The position numbers were made by a program, and so were the translations under genes. Positions 31,501 to 40,269 of a stretch of DNA of 64,000 nucleotides are shown one piece after another. The notes under the pieces are model-generated. The model made no database searches, was not told the DNA's origin, and saw only the letters and a list, made by a program, of their open reading frames with translations. The DNA is taken from positions 220,112 through 284,111 of the forward strand of contig MJCC01000006.1 of NCBI GenBank assembly GCA_001766655.1. The letters run 5' to 3'. Each line of letters begins with the position of its first letter. Position 1 is the stretch's first letter. This DNA comes from Phytomonas francai (Eukaryota; Euglenozoa; Kinetoplastea; Trypanosomatida; Trypanosomatidae).

Positions 31501-31688
31501 CGTTTGAGACCGTCTTGTCGGACTTCCTTATCGAAGTTCAGGTTTGGGGGGCGGAGGCGGAGAATATGCTTCAGAAGGCCGAGGAGCAGTCGCGGCGGGA
31601 GGAGACCATCCCTGGGTTTTCCACCCTTTCCACCAATGAGCCGATCAACCCTTTTTTAAACACACAAGGCCAGCTTCAACCGAATTAA
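28557..31688 (+). CDS. XPO1: Exportin-1 (CRM1), nuclear export receptor
   Basis: 1043 residues, near the usual length of about 1070. The importin-beta N-terminal region holds EVLTRFGQKPDAFFRVDKLL and FFALQILDDTI. The following exportin-1-type segment includes KLNTTLLSIAKREWPVRWP. The cargo-groove region shows LLTLCKETQGKENRAVIASD; its Cys510 (30084-30086) aligns with human Cys528, the leptomycin B target. FEFMSETFPGVQDMAVDTF and the late HEAT repeats also match. With RanGTP it carries leucine-rich NES cargo and some ribosomal or RNA cargo out of the nucleus. The acidic C-terminus is shorter than in yeast. Confidence 0.97.
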   Translation: MESILDFSQPLNVEVFDSVVAKLSSGSPSEIMEAQEVLTRFGQKPDAFFRVDKLLSGSKSMATKFFALQILDDTILQRWNSLDAANQSAVRGFVLSLILKECSSLDNIRRHRALLTKLNTTLLSIAKREWPVRWPNFIKDIASSARLGEPMVENNLNLFRLIGEEIFEFGSKTLTSRWVERKKAALADDFLSIMEVCREVLLRSDDTTLLKAALETLAVYVPWMQPVMTIQEPILGRLTNLMVGDEQVRTAAVRCFTEICTVKPEKGAQADIQTKLIIEAFEAAIRYIVAALPTSHSSIMERTVQLYEEGNAVDQSFVSNLCLLLSAFLRNYYSHIAYNDELLVAAHEFLVGISNIDEKEMFKSCVEYWFWLGENLHSMTNFTLKRNLTTKLKRLFTDVRYVLIRRMAKPEEVILVEEDGELRRERITDVEEVEQYHLMSQTLVLYTILDSKDTHDIMVNLMNRQLDRSEWSWHNCNTLSWAVGSIAGVLPEDEEAELFTIIIKDLLTLCKETQGKENRAVIASDIMFVASRYKTFMQKRPHFTFTVARKVFEFMSETFPGVQDMAVDTFYKLAEQLAPLFVKKSEDVPSFAESIATKWSTITALLSPQQVQVCFSAVGFMIAAETPGDPQAQLLSKFLEGTNACFSFAMEAAKDKVHFFQENAFMVDLLNLLRIFSSVATTCGDAFIYQMNTIIQHLYYLYSTISEAQNAAVAREGVAAISTENYKYMRLTKREIILIFERFVAHSEHLDFIAANIMPDVFSVVLVDYQNSIPQSKEAGALALVTACVQTLSQLIAGNCGAILDAVFNPTVSMITDNMESYPEFRVNLFKLLGALTDKCFESFVTYTASHSDILEGMLWAIRHRDYPTMSTGLITLDHFLETIVRYPLAEAFYNAFLYRIFEEVFHAAMDFFHAAGFPFHCSILCKLFAVTEMVPAETPVLGRSAVTAYLADLLLVIPTVTKPSVIEFIDRCYDSYNSGPAFETVLSDFLIEVQVWGAEAENMLQKAEEQSRREETIPGFSTLSTNEPINPFLNTQGQLQPN

Positions 31689-32235
31689 AACTGGGGAAAT
31701 CGTTTGGCGGGAACTAGGTCGTAGAAAGCACATGATGCGTACAGATGGATTGAAGGAGTGTAAAACAGAGGGAAAGGATGTGTGCTTTTCTAGTAAACAA
31801 GGAAAGAGTGCCAAATCTGTGAACTCAACATATCAATAATCATCGGAAAGGGTCTAAAGGAAAAAAGAGAAGGGGGATGTCTAAAGTGCCTCTAAAGTGA
31901 AATAAAAAGTTAAGGCGTTCTTAATAATTTTTGTTGTTCTTAGTCCTTTTTTTTTTCCCCCACGTCTAAAGTATCGGCATTCAATGTGATTTTTGGTCTT
32001 ATTTTTCTTTTCAACCAACGCCTGGCGTTCTCAAACATGGATCCATGTTTGTGTGCATTTGTACAACTTTTTCTTTACACCGCGCATGTAATTGCAAAGC
32101 GAACAGTTTGATTAGGGATGGTTTACGTTCACTTATCAAGCATCCTTCAGTCCTTCCTTTTTTTCCCCTGTGGTAGAGATATTCTTGAGTAAATTTACAC
32201 ATTTAGGTAGGCTGACAGATCCGATGTGAGGGGAT

Positions 32236-32238
<3 letters not shown>

Positions 32239-32266
<28 letters not shown>
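32239..32266. repeat. (GA)14 microsatellite
   Basis: Alternating GA of 28 bases in spacer DNA. Confidence 0.9.
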
Positions 32267-32270
<4 letters not shown>

Positions 32271-32393
32271 AATCCAAAAAAAAATAATGAATTTTTGTTG
32301 CCTTTGTAAATGTGCAATTTACCGATTCGGTAACTAAAAGCTTTTTTGGGGGTGGGTGGGGAGAGCTTATTGAGATGGTTTACGGTATCGTGT

Positions 32394-32422
32394 CACTCCC
32401 TTTCCCTTCCCTCCGCTTCCAG
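32394..32422 (+). promoter_or_regulatory. Predicted trans-splice acceptor, first carrier gene
   Basis: A dense pyrimidine tract (TCACTCCC, then CCCTTCCCTCCGCTTCC) ends in AG at 32421-32422. If used, the 5' UTR is about 78 bases and contains an upstream ATG. Confidence 0.6.
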
Positions 32423-32484
32423 TTTTCATAAGGTTGAGCTGTTACGGTTAGTATTTTTTCCTCTTCAAAAAAAGGTATTCGTCG

Positions 32485-32517
32485 ATGAATCGGACCGGGT
32501 ATGCAAAATTTAGCTAG
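32485..32517 (+). promoter_or_regulatory. Upstream ORF overlapping the first carrier start
   Basis: The ATG at 32485 opens ten codons and stops at TAG 32515-32517, past the carrier ATG at 32501 and in another frame. If the predicted acceptor is used, ribosomes would meet this ATG first and the carrier would be translated less. Whether it acts is unknown. Confidence 0.4.
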
Positions 32518-33526
32518 CTCTTTCCATCCGACGGCGGCGGACGGCCACCCGCCGAGGGTCGAAGGCTGTGCTGCCGCGGAGCCCGTCGCGCTCGCGGTGA
32601 TCGGGCGGCGGTCGCCTGTGGGGCTGCACACGGCGGCGGCCCTCCTCGCCTCGACCTCGAGCACGCTCGTCTTCTACCCCTTCGACCTCCTGCGCACGCG
32701 TTACATGTCGCAGGACGGCACCGTGCACCGCCAGCACAACGGCCAGACCTACACCTCCCTGCGACACGCCCTGCGCCTCATCGTGCGCGAGGAGGGCGGG
32801 CGCGCGCTGCTGCGGGGATGCCACATCGCCGTCGCCGGCGCCGCACTCGCGTGGGGGGTCTACATGGCCCTCTACCGCGCGATCTGCAACGGGACGGGGT
32901 GCACCTCCTACCTGGGCCGCCTCCTCCCCTCCATCGCCGCCAGCACGGTCTCCTGCCTCGTCAGTAATCCCTTCTTTCTCATCAAGTCCCGCATGCAGCT
33001 CGAGGAGGGCGCGAAGCGGGTCGCCTATCGGACATTTTGCGGCGGCGTCCGACACGTCGTGCGGTCAGGCGGGGTGCGCTCTCTCTGGCGGGGTATGTCG
33101 CTCCAGCTCCTCCTGCTCTTTCCAAACTCGCTGAATCTGCCCACCTACGACTCCCTCAAATCTTTGATCCTGCGGTATCGCGTGTCGAATGCGGAGTTGT
33201 CGCCGGATTTAACAAATTACGAGATCGCGGCGTGTTCTGCTACGACAAAAGTATTCATCCTGCTGCTTTCGCATCCAATTATGACGTTGAGGGTTCGCCT
33301 GCAGGATCATCGCTCGCGAATCGGCGCGCCACACTACCTCAACCCCCCACAAGCCCTCATGACGGTTCTTAAGTTGCAAGGGGTCCGCGGCTTGTACCGC
33401 GGCTTTTGGGCGTCGATCTACTACACCTTGCCGCGCTCCATGATGCATTACTTCGTCTACGAAGAGGCGCTGAGCCTTCTGTGCAAAACGAAAAGTCTAG
33501 AGAGTAGGCTAAAACCTTTTAGTTGA
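32501..33526 (+). CDS. Mitochondrial carrier, SLC25A32/33/36-like (copy 1)
   Basis: 341 residues with three carrier repeats. The Px[D/E]xx[K/R] sites read PFDLLR, PFFLIK and PIMTLR. The last two lack the acidic residue, as is common in the folate/FAD/pyrimidine-nucleotide branch. GAALAWGVYMALYRAI and NYEIAACSATTKVF fit SLC25A32-type carriers. SRMQLEEG fits the pyrimidine-nucleotide group. It is expected in the inner mitochondrial membrane; the substrate cannot be told. The next gene is a paralogue with the same blocks RYMSQDGT, RQHNGQTY, RGCH, RTFCGG and SLWRG. Bases 32520-33100 are far more GC-rich than the sister copy. Confidence 0.88.
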   Translation: MQNLASSFHPTAADGHPPRVEGCAAAEPVALAVIGRRSPVGLHTAAALLASTSSTLVFYPFDLLRTRYMSQDGTVHRQHNGQTYTSLRHALRLIVREEGGRALLRGCHIAVAGAALAWGVYMALYRAICNGTGCTSYLGRLLPSIAASTVSCLVSNPFFLIKSRMQLEEGAKRVAYRTFCGGVRHVVRSGGVRSLWRGMSLQLLLLFPNSLNLPTYDSLKSLILRYRVSNAELSPDLTNYEIAACSATTKVFILLLSHPIMTLRVRLQDHRSRIGAPHYLNPPQALMTVLKLQGVRGLYRGFWASIYYTLPRSMMHYFVYEEALSLLCKTKSLESRLKPFS

Positions 33527-34214
33527 TCTTTTGGCTCGTAGTCTTTTCACACTCTTATCTGATTAATGCGTTTCATTGCATCTCCGTTTTTGTTTTTGTT
33601 TTTACTCCAGCAGCACTGGGTGCAACACAAGCAAACGATTTACACGGGTGTTATTTTTTTTTTTTTAATATATTTAAGCAGCTAAATTCTTTTTTATTCT
33701 AAAGAGATTCCTCTGCTTTTTTTATTAATGTTGACGTATCTCCTACCTTACGATTATGGAATCTTGAACCTTTTTCGACTTCCTTTGGTTCGCTCCATTT
33801 GTGCTGCTTCCCTTTTGGCAATGCCTTTTTGTAGCATTATAAAACTTTCTATGATTGTTGTTTTAACCGTAAGAATTAAGGGAGAAGAGTATTCGGTATT
33901 CAAAAATTTCCTGTAACCGCCTTTCTTTATGAAGGTTTGTGTTTGCATTCAGGAGAAGAAGCCATGATCATCATCGTTCCATTCGTAAATTCATGTGAGA
34001 TCGAGCATTCTGTATGCAGTAGAGACGGACGTTGATCTTGATATTAGTAATTTTTGAAAAAAAAAGGTCTTGACTGATGTGGTGCGCGCACCTTCGCAGT
34101 TATTACTGTAATAATAATTATTGTACCATCTTCGATATTGTTATGCTTACTATTTAGATTTTAAGCGTGTAGCTTGGGCGCGGCATCTTTCATAATCATT
34201 TTTACTTTGGTGCT
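33527..34214. other. Spacer between the two carrier genes
   Basis: AT-rich, with T runs at about 33650-33670. The ORF at 33728-33916 has spacer composition and is not accepted. Confidence 0.5.
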
Positions 34215-35231
34215 ATGTCGCGAGCGGGTTCTTCCGAGCGTGTTAAGGGGAAAGCCAGTGCTCTCCAGCACACCCTTTCCTCTCAGTGTGGATCGGCGGT
34301 GAGTACTACTATTCTCTACCCTATTGATGTAATTCGCATTCGGTATATGTCGCAGGATGGAACCCTTTACCGGCAGCATAACGGTCAAACCTACCGCTCG
34401 ATCCGAGGCTCTTGTAAAGTGATCTACGAGCAGGAGGGGGTCGGAGCGTTTTTCCGTGGCTGCCACGTCGCTGTTATGGGGTCAGTTTGTGCGTGGGGCG
34501 TCTATATGTATCTTTATCGCTTGATGCTGACGGGCTATACAACCCAGATCGCGCCTCTTTTTGGAAAGAAAGAGGACAAGATGACACCAAGTAATTGGAT
34601 GCAAGTCTATGGGGCTTTCAACACCTTCGCACAGCGCTCCGGGATCTCAATCCTCGCGAGTTGCACCTCAGCCGTGGCATGCAATCCCATATGGCTTATT
34701 AAGACGCGCATGCAGCTCGAGGAATGTGCATACCGAGCTGCCAGAGGGAGGTCATCGCAGGTGCCGCGGTGCTACCGAACGTTTTGTGGCGGTCTATTCC
34801 ACACGGTGCGATCAACTGGATTTTTATCCCTCTGGCGAGGCGTATCGGCGCAGGTTCTTCTCGGCGTCCCGAACGCCTTCAACTTGCCTTTGTATGAAAC
34901 GATAAAACTCTACATAACAAGTACTTCGCGAGAGGAGCAACTGACGCTCGGGGAGGTCTTTGTTTGCTCTACTGCAACAAAGCTAATTCTCTCCATCTTT
35001 ACCCATCCCATAGCCGTCTTGAAGACACGAATGCAAGACTACCGCGCCCTCACTGGAGACGTACAGTATCAGCGCTTTCTTCAATCCCTGAACACGGTGT
35101 GGCGGCGAGGAGGTATATGGGATTTCTACCGCGGTATGGTACCTTCCTTGGTCCATTCCACACCAAGATCCGTCCTAATGTATGTCTTTTATGAGCAATT
35201 TTTGAAAATCTTTTCCAAAGTAATCGATTAA
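34215..35231 (+). CDS. Mitochondrial carrier, SLC25A32/33/36-like (copy 2)
   Basis: 338 residues, a tandem paralogue of the preceding gene. The three repeat signatures read PIDVIR, PIWLIK and PIAVLK. The middle NPIWLIKTRMQLEE is close to the NPIWMVKTRMQLE block of pyrimidine nucleotide carriers (SLC25A33/36, yeast Rim2). The AWGVYM segment and SCTSAVACNP are also in keeping with this branch. It has an extra loop between helices 2 and 3 (about residues 113-135). It should sit in the inner mitochondrial membrane and move nucleotides, FAD or folate; copy 2 keeps the more canonical sequence. Confidence 0.88.
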   Translation: MSRAGSSERVKGKASALQHTLSSQCGSAVSTTILYPIDVIRIRYMSQDGTLYRQHNGQTYRSIRGSCKVIYEQEGVGAFFRGCHVAVMGSVCAWGVYMYLYRLMLTGYTTQIAPLFGKKEDKMTPSNWMQVYGAFNTFAQRSGISILASCTSAVACNPIWLIKTRMQLEECAYRAARGRSSQVPRCYRTFCGGLFHTVRSTGFLSLWRGVSAQVLLGVPNAFNLPLYETIKLYITSTSREEQLTLGEVFVCSTATKLILSIFTHPIAVLKTRMQDYRALTGDVQYQRFLQSLNTVWRRGGIWDFYRGMVPSLVHSTPRSVLMYVFYEQFLKIFSKVID

Positions 35232-35595
35232 GTATACTGAAGACGAAAACAAGAGAGAGAAGGAAAGAAAGAAAAGCTCCTTGGCCAGATCGTTGGGGGA
35301 AAAAAAAAACATCCTTTTAATCAGGTCTCCGCCAACTATTCTTATGTTGCCCCATCTTTTGATCTGTTTCATGTCCAAAATTAAATCCCAAAGTTTTATT
35401 TTTAATATATTTCTTTGCAATATTAGAAAAGTGATTTTTTTTTTGACTGCTTATTTTTCCCGAACATAACAACCAGAAGGGATTCCATCCTAGAGGTGTT
35501 TCTTTCAATTATAAGGATTATTATTTACTCATCCTCGCTTAGGAGGCACTCTTTCTTTGATTGACATTTTTACCCTGGACAGGAAAGAAGAATTA
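35232..35595. other. Spacer upstream of the large repeat protein gene
   Basis: AT-rich, with no gene. Pyrimidine-rich DNA and AG 35541-35542 form a likely splice acceptor. A second T/C tract at 35548-35559 lies just upstream of the ATG. Confidence 0.5.
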
Positions 35596-38500
35596 ATGCC
35601 GAACCAGAAGACAAACTCCGACTCTTTCCTTAAGCAGACAAGTTCTCAATTGCTACGAGAGCAAGAAACGCTCCGTCGCAGACGCGAAGCCTTGGCTCAG
35701 GAATGTGCTAAGCCCCCTGCCATGCGGTTCGGCTTTACCAGTCCTTTTAGAAGCCGCAGCCACAACAGTAGATCTCCCGTCCCAGATTTGCAAGCCTCAA
35801 AGTCTCAGCAAGGCCTCCGCGCTACCTCACCCCCCTATGAAACCTCCATGGAATCTACCGGAGGACGCAGTCGCCGTGAGAGCAAGGGATTCCACCTCCC
35901 ATCACGCGCATCGCGCCTACGACAGCCACCGCCCCCTATGCAATTCTCCCTCTCGTATCGCCCCTCCCCGATCGCGGTTTCATCTCACTCGCTAAAGCAC
36001 AACTCCATTTCGCCCATACCAAAGGAGGGCAACTTCAAAACTCCGACAAGCGCTCTAAAAGCCTCAACGAATGTGCAGGAGTCGGGGAATTTATCCCGGA
36101 AACGATTGCGCTCACGGAGTCATCTCTCGGATTGCACCTCCTCCGAATCACAAAAGAAGGCGGAGGTGAAGCGGCGGCTCCCCAGGAGCGCGTTCGTGGA
36201 TGTCCCGGTGCAGATTTTCGCCCCCCCGCCGAAGCAACCCGCCGCTGAGGAGGAGACGCCGCCGCGGTGCGCGCGGAATGCGTTCCCGTTGCCGCACTAC
36301 TCGCCCTCGCAGGCCGCGCTGGAGCGCTTTTCGAACGTCCTGCAGACGACGCCCGAAGGCCGGGCTGGGGGGCCCGCCCCTCCTGCCGAAGGCGGGGCCT
36401 TCGCGACGCCTCGGCAGACGAGCAGCCGCCTCGCCAGGCGCCTCTCGCCGCTCGCGGAGTCGGCCGCCGCGCGGTCCAGCGAGAGCAAATCCCCGGCGCC
36501 CACCCCCCAGCGCGTCCTCTCGAGCATGCAGATCCTCTCCGAGAAGTGCTGCCGGGGGCGGCCGGACTCGTCGCCGGCCCCGACGCCGGTGAGCGCCGGC
36601 GAGGCCGCCCCGCTGCGGGGACGGTACCTCCGCGCGGACCGCCCGACGCCCGCCTCGATCTCCTGCAAGGCCGCGGCGGCGGGGGCGGGGTCGAGCCTTA
36701 CCTGCTCCGTATCCCCCCTTCTCACCACGGAGCACATCGCGCGAAGCATACAGGTTTCGACCGAGAGCAAAAGACCCCCGCCCCCCCCTGTCGCGAGGGA
36801 ACGGCAAGGCGGCGAGTGCGAGGCGCCGAAGGACACGACCGCAGAGCCCGCGCAACCCTCCGGCGCGAAGGGCCCATCGGCGGAAGTGAAGCAGCCCGAC
36901 ACGCCCCGGACGAATAGCACTCTTGCGCATGTTGTGGACGGCGCGTCGGTCAATGCAGGGGCCGTAGTAACCTCTCCAAATCAACTTGAGGAAGAGCTTT
37001 TTGAAGTTTCACAGCCCCATTCGGCCAGTTCTCCGGTTATATCAAAGAGAGAAATCGCGGCTAGCGTGCTGGCTTCAGCGGATAAACGCTGTTGTCAGCG
37101 TCCGACTCCCGATTCGGGTAGAGTTCCTGCCGATGGAGCAGCCTTTGACAACATGGTTTCTCTTATAAGGACGGATTCGGAATGCGCAAGTGCGTCTCCG
37201 CAAATCACGTCCGAGGGTTTTTTTGGTAGTTTAGCGGTATTGGCCGACAAGCCCAACAGGGGTGCGGAACAAGCCATGGAGCGGTGCGACAAGACGTCCT
37301 CTACTCTCCATACCGTCTGCAGTGAGGACAACAGTCGCAATGAGCAAACAAAAAGCTTACGCATGGCATCCCCGTCGCCTACGGGCCTTCATCTCCAGGC
37401 GAGCCTAGAGGTTTCCGCGGATAAGCGGAATGCTTTGCTCCACCGAGGGACTGTTTCCAACTCGCCCTCACGTTGCACGCCGTACCGAATGCTGGGATTA
37501 GCGTCACCGTTGCAAACGAATGCCTCGGGATATGCCTCCCCAACGCATCTGGGCTTGTCTGAACCGGAATCACGCCAGGGCTTTACCTCTACTGCATCCT
37601 TGATTCCCCCTCATGAACTGGAGACGCATGGTAGCGTTTCACAGCCCAACGTACCTCCGGTTAAACCAACACTCAACGGCGAACAACTAAAGGTAGTTGT
37701 ACAAGCGTTTGGCTCCCCAATTCTATCTAACTTCGTTCCAAGGGAAAGAAAAGAAGATGAAAACCGTCACGGATTGCCGGATCTGAGCGACAGCAAAGGG
37801 GAGGGCAGCTCCCCTATAGTGAATTCCACCTTAAACTTCTCTGGGAGAGATCCTTTTCTTGACTATGCGTACTTGGAGGAAAGACTAAAAGCCACCAAAA
37901 GTCATGCCGGAACGGATGAAAACGCTCTGACCGAAGAGAAAAGACAACATGCATTAAAAGCAGGCTCCCTGGGATGCGCAGAAGACGACAATGCCGTCGC
38001 GGTGAAAAACGATTATGAGGCTCCGATGAACTCGGAGACGCACCAGGACCCTTCCGCGGGGGGTCCTCACGATCAGTCCTTTCTGCCACCTCAGTTTTAC
38101 CAGTTGGAGAAGGACATCAAGGCGATCTCCGAGGGACGCCCCCGCTCCGGTGTGCTCGCGCGGTCCCCCATCCCGAACCCTAGACCCAAGGTAGACACGT
38201 CGGCTCAAGTGGGAAGGGGCTCCATTATGATTCCTCACATGAAAGAAGGGGGCCACAGCCTGGATGCCCCCCCGAGCCCCACTGCGGAAGATAACAGCGT
38301 CAGCAAACCCCCTCGCTGTAGTAGCCTCCTCCTGGTTGAGAGCAGCCCTTGCCTCCCCTGCTATGCCCCCTTGCAAGAGCCGCACCGGCCTCTATCGATG
38401 CCTTGCAGAAGCAACTCGCCCCTGCCCATCCAAATCCCGAGGACCCTCGTGCCGCCCCCGCCACTGCCGAGGCCACTAACAGGGGCGGACCTCGATTTCG

Positions 38501-40269
38501 CGAACTCGCACACCCGCACGCGCGCGGGCCCCGTGTTAGCGGACAAAGAAGCCCGAGTGCAAACCGGGGAGTCCCCCGTCCCAGCGCAGCCCTCTATTCT
38601 CCCGGATAGTCAGCGTGCACGAGCCTCCCTTTCACAGCTCCCACGGCCCGTCTCCCTGAGCTCGCAGGTCCCTCGCTCAAATTCCTATCACAACAGCAGC
38701 GCCATTGTAGAGAGCGGATCTGCCGCCTATTACGGCCGCCCGCCGCTTTTTGAGAGTGCTAAAAAGGCAACGGTCGTGCCGCCCGCCCGCCGCCAAGGAT
38801 CTCCTCTGCCTATTTCACTGAGCCCTCAGGAAGGGCGCTCAACACCGTACCCCCGAGGCTCCACTATCCTAACGGTTAACAGTGCGGAGGACGACAAGGG
38901 AAGCGATATCATTAGCGTAACCAGTGATGGTGATAACACGTTGCGGGGTACCAAATCGGATGCGAAGGTGGACTTGCGTACGTCAACGGTGCCCTCTCAG
39001 GGAGGAAATAATGCCATCGACACGCTATACGCCCTTGGCGATGTGCAAGCGCAAAACGCTCGGTTCTCTCCCCCTGAGGGCAGCAAGCAGCTCAAGGGGA
39101 AGGATTCGACAGGAAGTATCGATTGGACCCCCGCCGGTGTCTCTTCTGCTCTCCTTTCTGCGCCTCAGTCGAGAGAAGTCAGCAGCACGACGGACAACCA
39201 ATCCGCATCCCCGCGAACCACCCGTCATAGCGTACGATCAAGTCAAATGGAGAGCCGGACGAAGCTGCCACCCAACGATGCCATAGCGGCGATCGAACAA
39301 AGCATTTCCAAGCGTACCACGGGAGAAAGCACTGAAGAAGCCAAAGAGAAGCCCACAGGTGTCGAGAGCACGCCTTCACCCAGTGATGTGCAGATTCCCT
39401 CCCTTATCACCGAAGCCTCCACACCGCCGGATTCAATCGCTCAGAGGATAGTGCAGAACCCACGCACGAAGGATCCGTACTACAGTTACGATACCTATAT
39501 CATGTACCTTAGCCAACTCGACCGCACGAGCGCCAAGAAAATTCGAAGAAAAGCAGGTAAACGGATGCAAAAGCGTATCGAAAGGGACGTTTTGGTTTCC
39601 AAAACAGGAGACAAACGCAAGGCAGCGGACTCAGCCAGAGCGGGGCGTCTAGCCAAAAGAACCAAAGCCGAGGCCACCGGGAAACCCTTTCCGTCGCCGG
39701 TTTTGCAGACGGTAAAGGTAGATTCAAAGGACGATAATAATGCCGTAGTATTCTCACCAGCCACCTCAATGAATTCCCAGCCCCAAAACCGCAAGCCTCA
39801 TGTCGTATCACGCGCTTCTGAAGAGCAGCGAGAGGCTACGATCACGAGGGGGGGAACCCCCAACAAGCCAACCAGACGGCTGTTTGAATCCCCTTCAGCC
39901 CCTTCCAGCCGCATGACCCTGACTGAAAACGAAGAAAAAGCACCGCAAAGGAACTCAACAGGCTCAGACAGCACCGACATTCAACGGAGGCAACGCGGCC
40001 GCCGAAAGGGGAAAATGACAAAAACTGGGGCTGAGCCCACGAGTCCAGCAAATGAGCTCTATACCAGTGGTCCGAAGCCTATTTCAATAAAAGCCACAGC
40101 CTTTCCGTCTCAGAAGAAGCCCTCTAGGCATTCATTAGTAGCTGATGAAAAGGAAAATCTACATTTGTTGCACCCCAAAGAGCATTCTTTCCAAAAGAAA
40201 AAAAAACATAGAAAAGGTGCTGCCCGATTCTCCGATAAAGAAACGCTGAAACGTAGTGATAAACTATAA
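35596..40269 (+). CDS. Large disordered protein with 20-residue SP-type repeats, function unknown
   Basis: 1557 residues from the ATG at 35596 (the in-frame TTG upstream is ignored). It is nearly all Ser/Pro/Arg-rich and predicted disordered. A 20-residue module recurs between 36301 and 37428, with at least five well-aligned copies and two weaker ones. Its pattern is S-P, nine residues, S, a hydrophobic residue, then mixed residues ending in Ser/Ala/Thr, Asp/Glu, Lys. A short ordered block YYSYDTYIMYLSQLDR lies near 39480-39530, followed by a strongly basic stretch (KKIRRKAGKRMQKRIER) that could be a nuclear signal. KEN occurs in DEKENLHLL at 40150-40158. The tail is Lys-rich. A scaffold or docking protein, perhaps nuclear, is plausible, but no family is recognised. 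Confidence 0.85.
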   Translation: MPNQKTNSDSFLKQTSSQLLREQETLRRRREALAQECAKPPAMRFGFTSPFRSRSHNSRSPVPDLQASKSQQGLRATSPPYETSMESTGGRSRRESKGFHLPSRASRLRQPPPPMQFSLSYRPSPIAVSSHSLKHNSISPIPKEGNFKTPTSALKASTNVQESGNLSRKRLRSRSHLSDCTSSESQKKAEVKRRLPRSAFVDVPVQIFAPPPKQPAAEEETPPRCARNAFPLPHYSPSQAALERFSNVLQTTPEGRAGGPAPPAEGGAFATPRQTSSRLARRLSPLAESAAARSSESKSPAPTPQRVLSSMQILSEKCCRGRPDSSPAPTPVSAGEAAPLRGRYLRADRPTPASISCKAAAAGAGSSLTCSVSPLLTTEHIARSIQVSTESKRPPPPPVARERQGGECEAPKDTTAEPAQPSGAKGPSAEVKQPDTPRTNSTLAHVVDGASVNAGAVVTSPNQLEEELFEVSQPHSASSPVISKREIAASVLASADKRCCQRPTPDSGRVPADGAAFDNMVSLIRTDSECASASPQITSEGFFGSLAVLADKPNRGAEQAMERCDKTSSTLHTVCSEDNSRNEQTKSLRMASPSPTGLHLQASLEVSADKRNALLHRGTVSNSPSRCTPYRMLGLASPLQTNASGYASPTHLGLSEPESRQGFTSTASLIPPHELETHGSVSQPNVPPVKPTLNGEQLKVVVQAFGSPILSNFVPRERKEDENRHGLPDLSDSKGEGSSPIVNSTLNFSGRDPFLDYAYLEERLKATKSHAGTDENALTEEKRQHALKAGSLGCAEDDNAVAVKNDYEAPMNSETHQDPSAGGPHDQSFLPPQFYQLEKDIKAISEGRPRSGVLARSPIPNPRPKVDTSAQVGRGSIMIPHMKEGGHSLDAPPSPTAEDNSVSKPPRCSSLLLVESSPCLPCYAPLQEPHRPLSMPCRSNSPLPIQIPRTLVPPPPLPRPLTGADLDFANSHTRTRAGPVLADKEARVQTGESPVPAQPSILPDSQRARASLSQLPRPVSLSSQVPRSNSYHNSSAIVESGSAAYYGRPPLFESAKKATVVPPARRQGSPLPISLSPQEGRSTPYPRGSTILTVNSAEDDKGSDIISVTSDGDNTLRGTKSDAKVDLRTSTVPSQGGNNAIDTLYALGDVQAQNARFSPPEGSKQLKGKDSTGSIDWTPAGVSSALLSAPQSREVSSTTDNQSASPRTTRHSVRSSQMESRTKLPPNDAIAAIEQSISKRTTGESTEEAKEKPTGVESTPSPSDVQIPSLITEASTPPDSIAQRIVQNPRTKDPYYSYDTYIMYLSQLDRTSAKKIRRKAGKRMQKRIERDVLVSKTGDKRKAADSARAGRLAKRTKAEATGKPFPSPVLQTVKVDSKDDNNAVVFSPATSMNSQPQNRKPHVVSRASEEQREATITRGGTPNKPTRRLFESPSAPSSRMTLTENEEKAPQRNSTGSDSTDIQRRQRGRRKGKMTKTGAEPTSPANELYTSGPKPISIKATAFPSQKKPSRHSLVADEKENLHLLHPKEHSFQKKKKHRKGAARFSDKETLKRSDKL
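36301..37428 (+). repeat. Dispersed 20-residue coding repeat (seven copies)
   Basis: Copies begin at 36301, 36406, 36490, 36712, 37030, 37195 and 37369, each 60 bases. Without gaps they share S/T-P at 1-2, a hydrophobic residue at 9 (most copies), Ser at 12 (five of seven), a hydrophobic residue at 13 and Asp/Glu at 18 (six of seven). Examples are SPVISKREIAASVLASADKR and SPQITSEGFFGSLAVLADKP. DNA similarity between copies is low, so they are old or under selection for the peptide. Confidence 0.75.

Larger units (their letters stand above)
31689..32500. other. Spacer upstream of the first carrier gene
   Basis: AT-rich, with a GA run at 32239-32266 and a G/T-rich stretch at about 32346-32362. 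No gene is seen. A small upstream reading frame overlaps the next start (see the separate entry). Confidence 0.55.
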
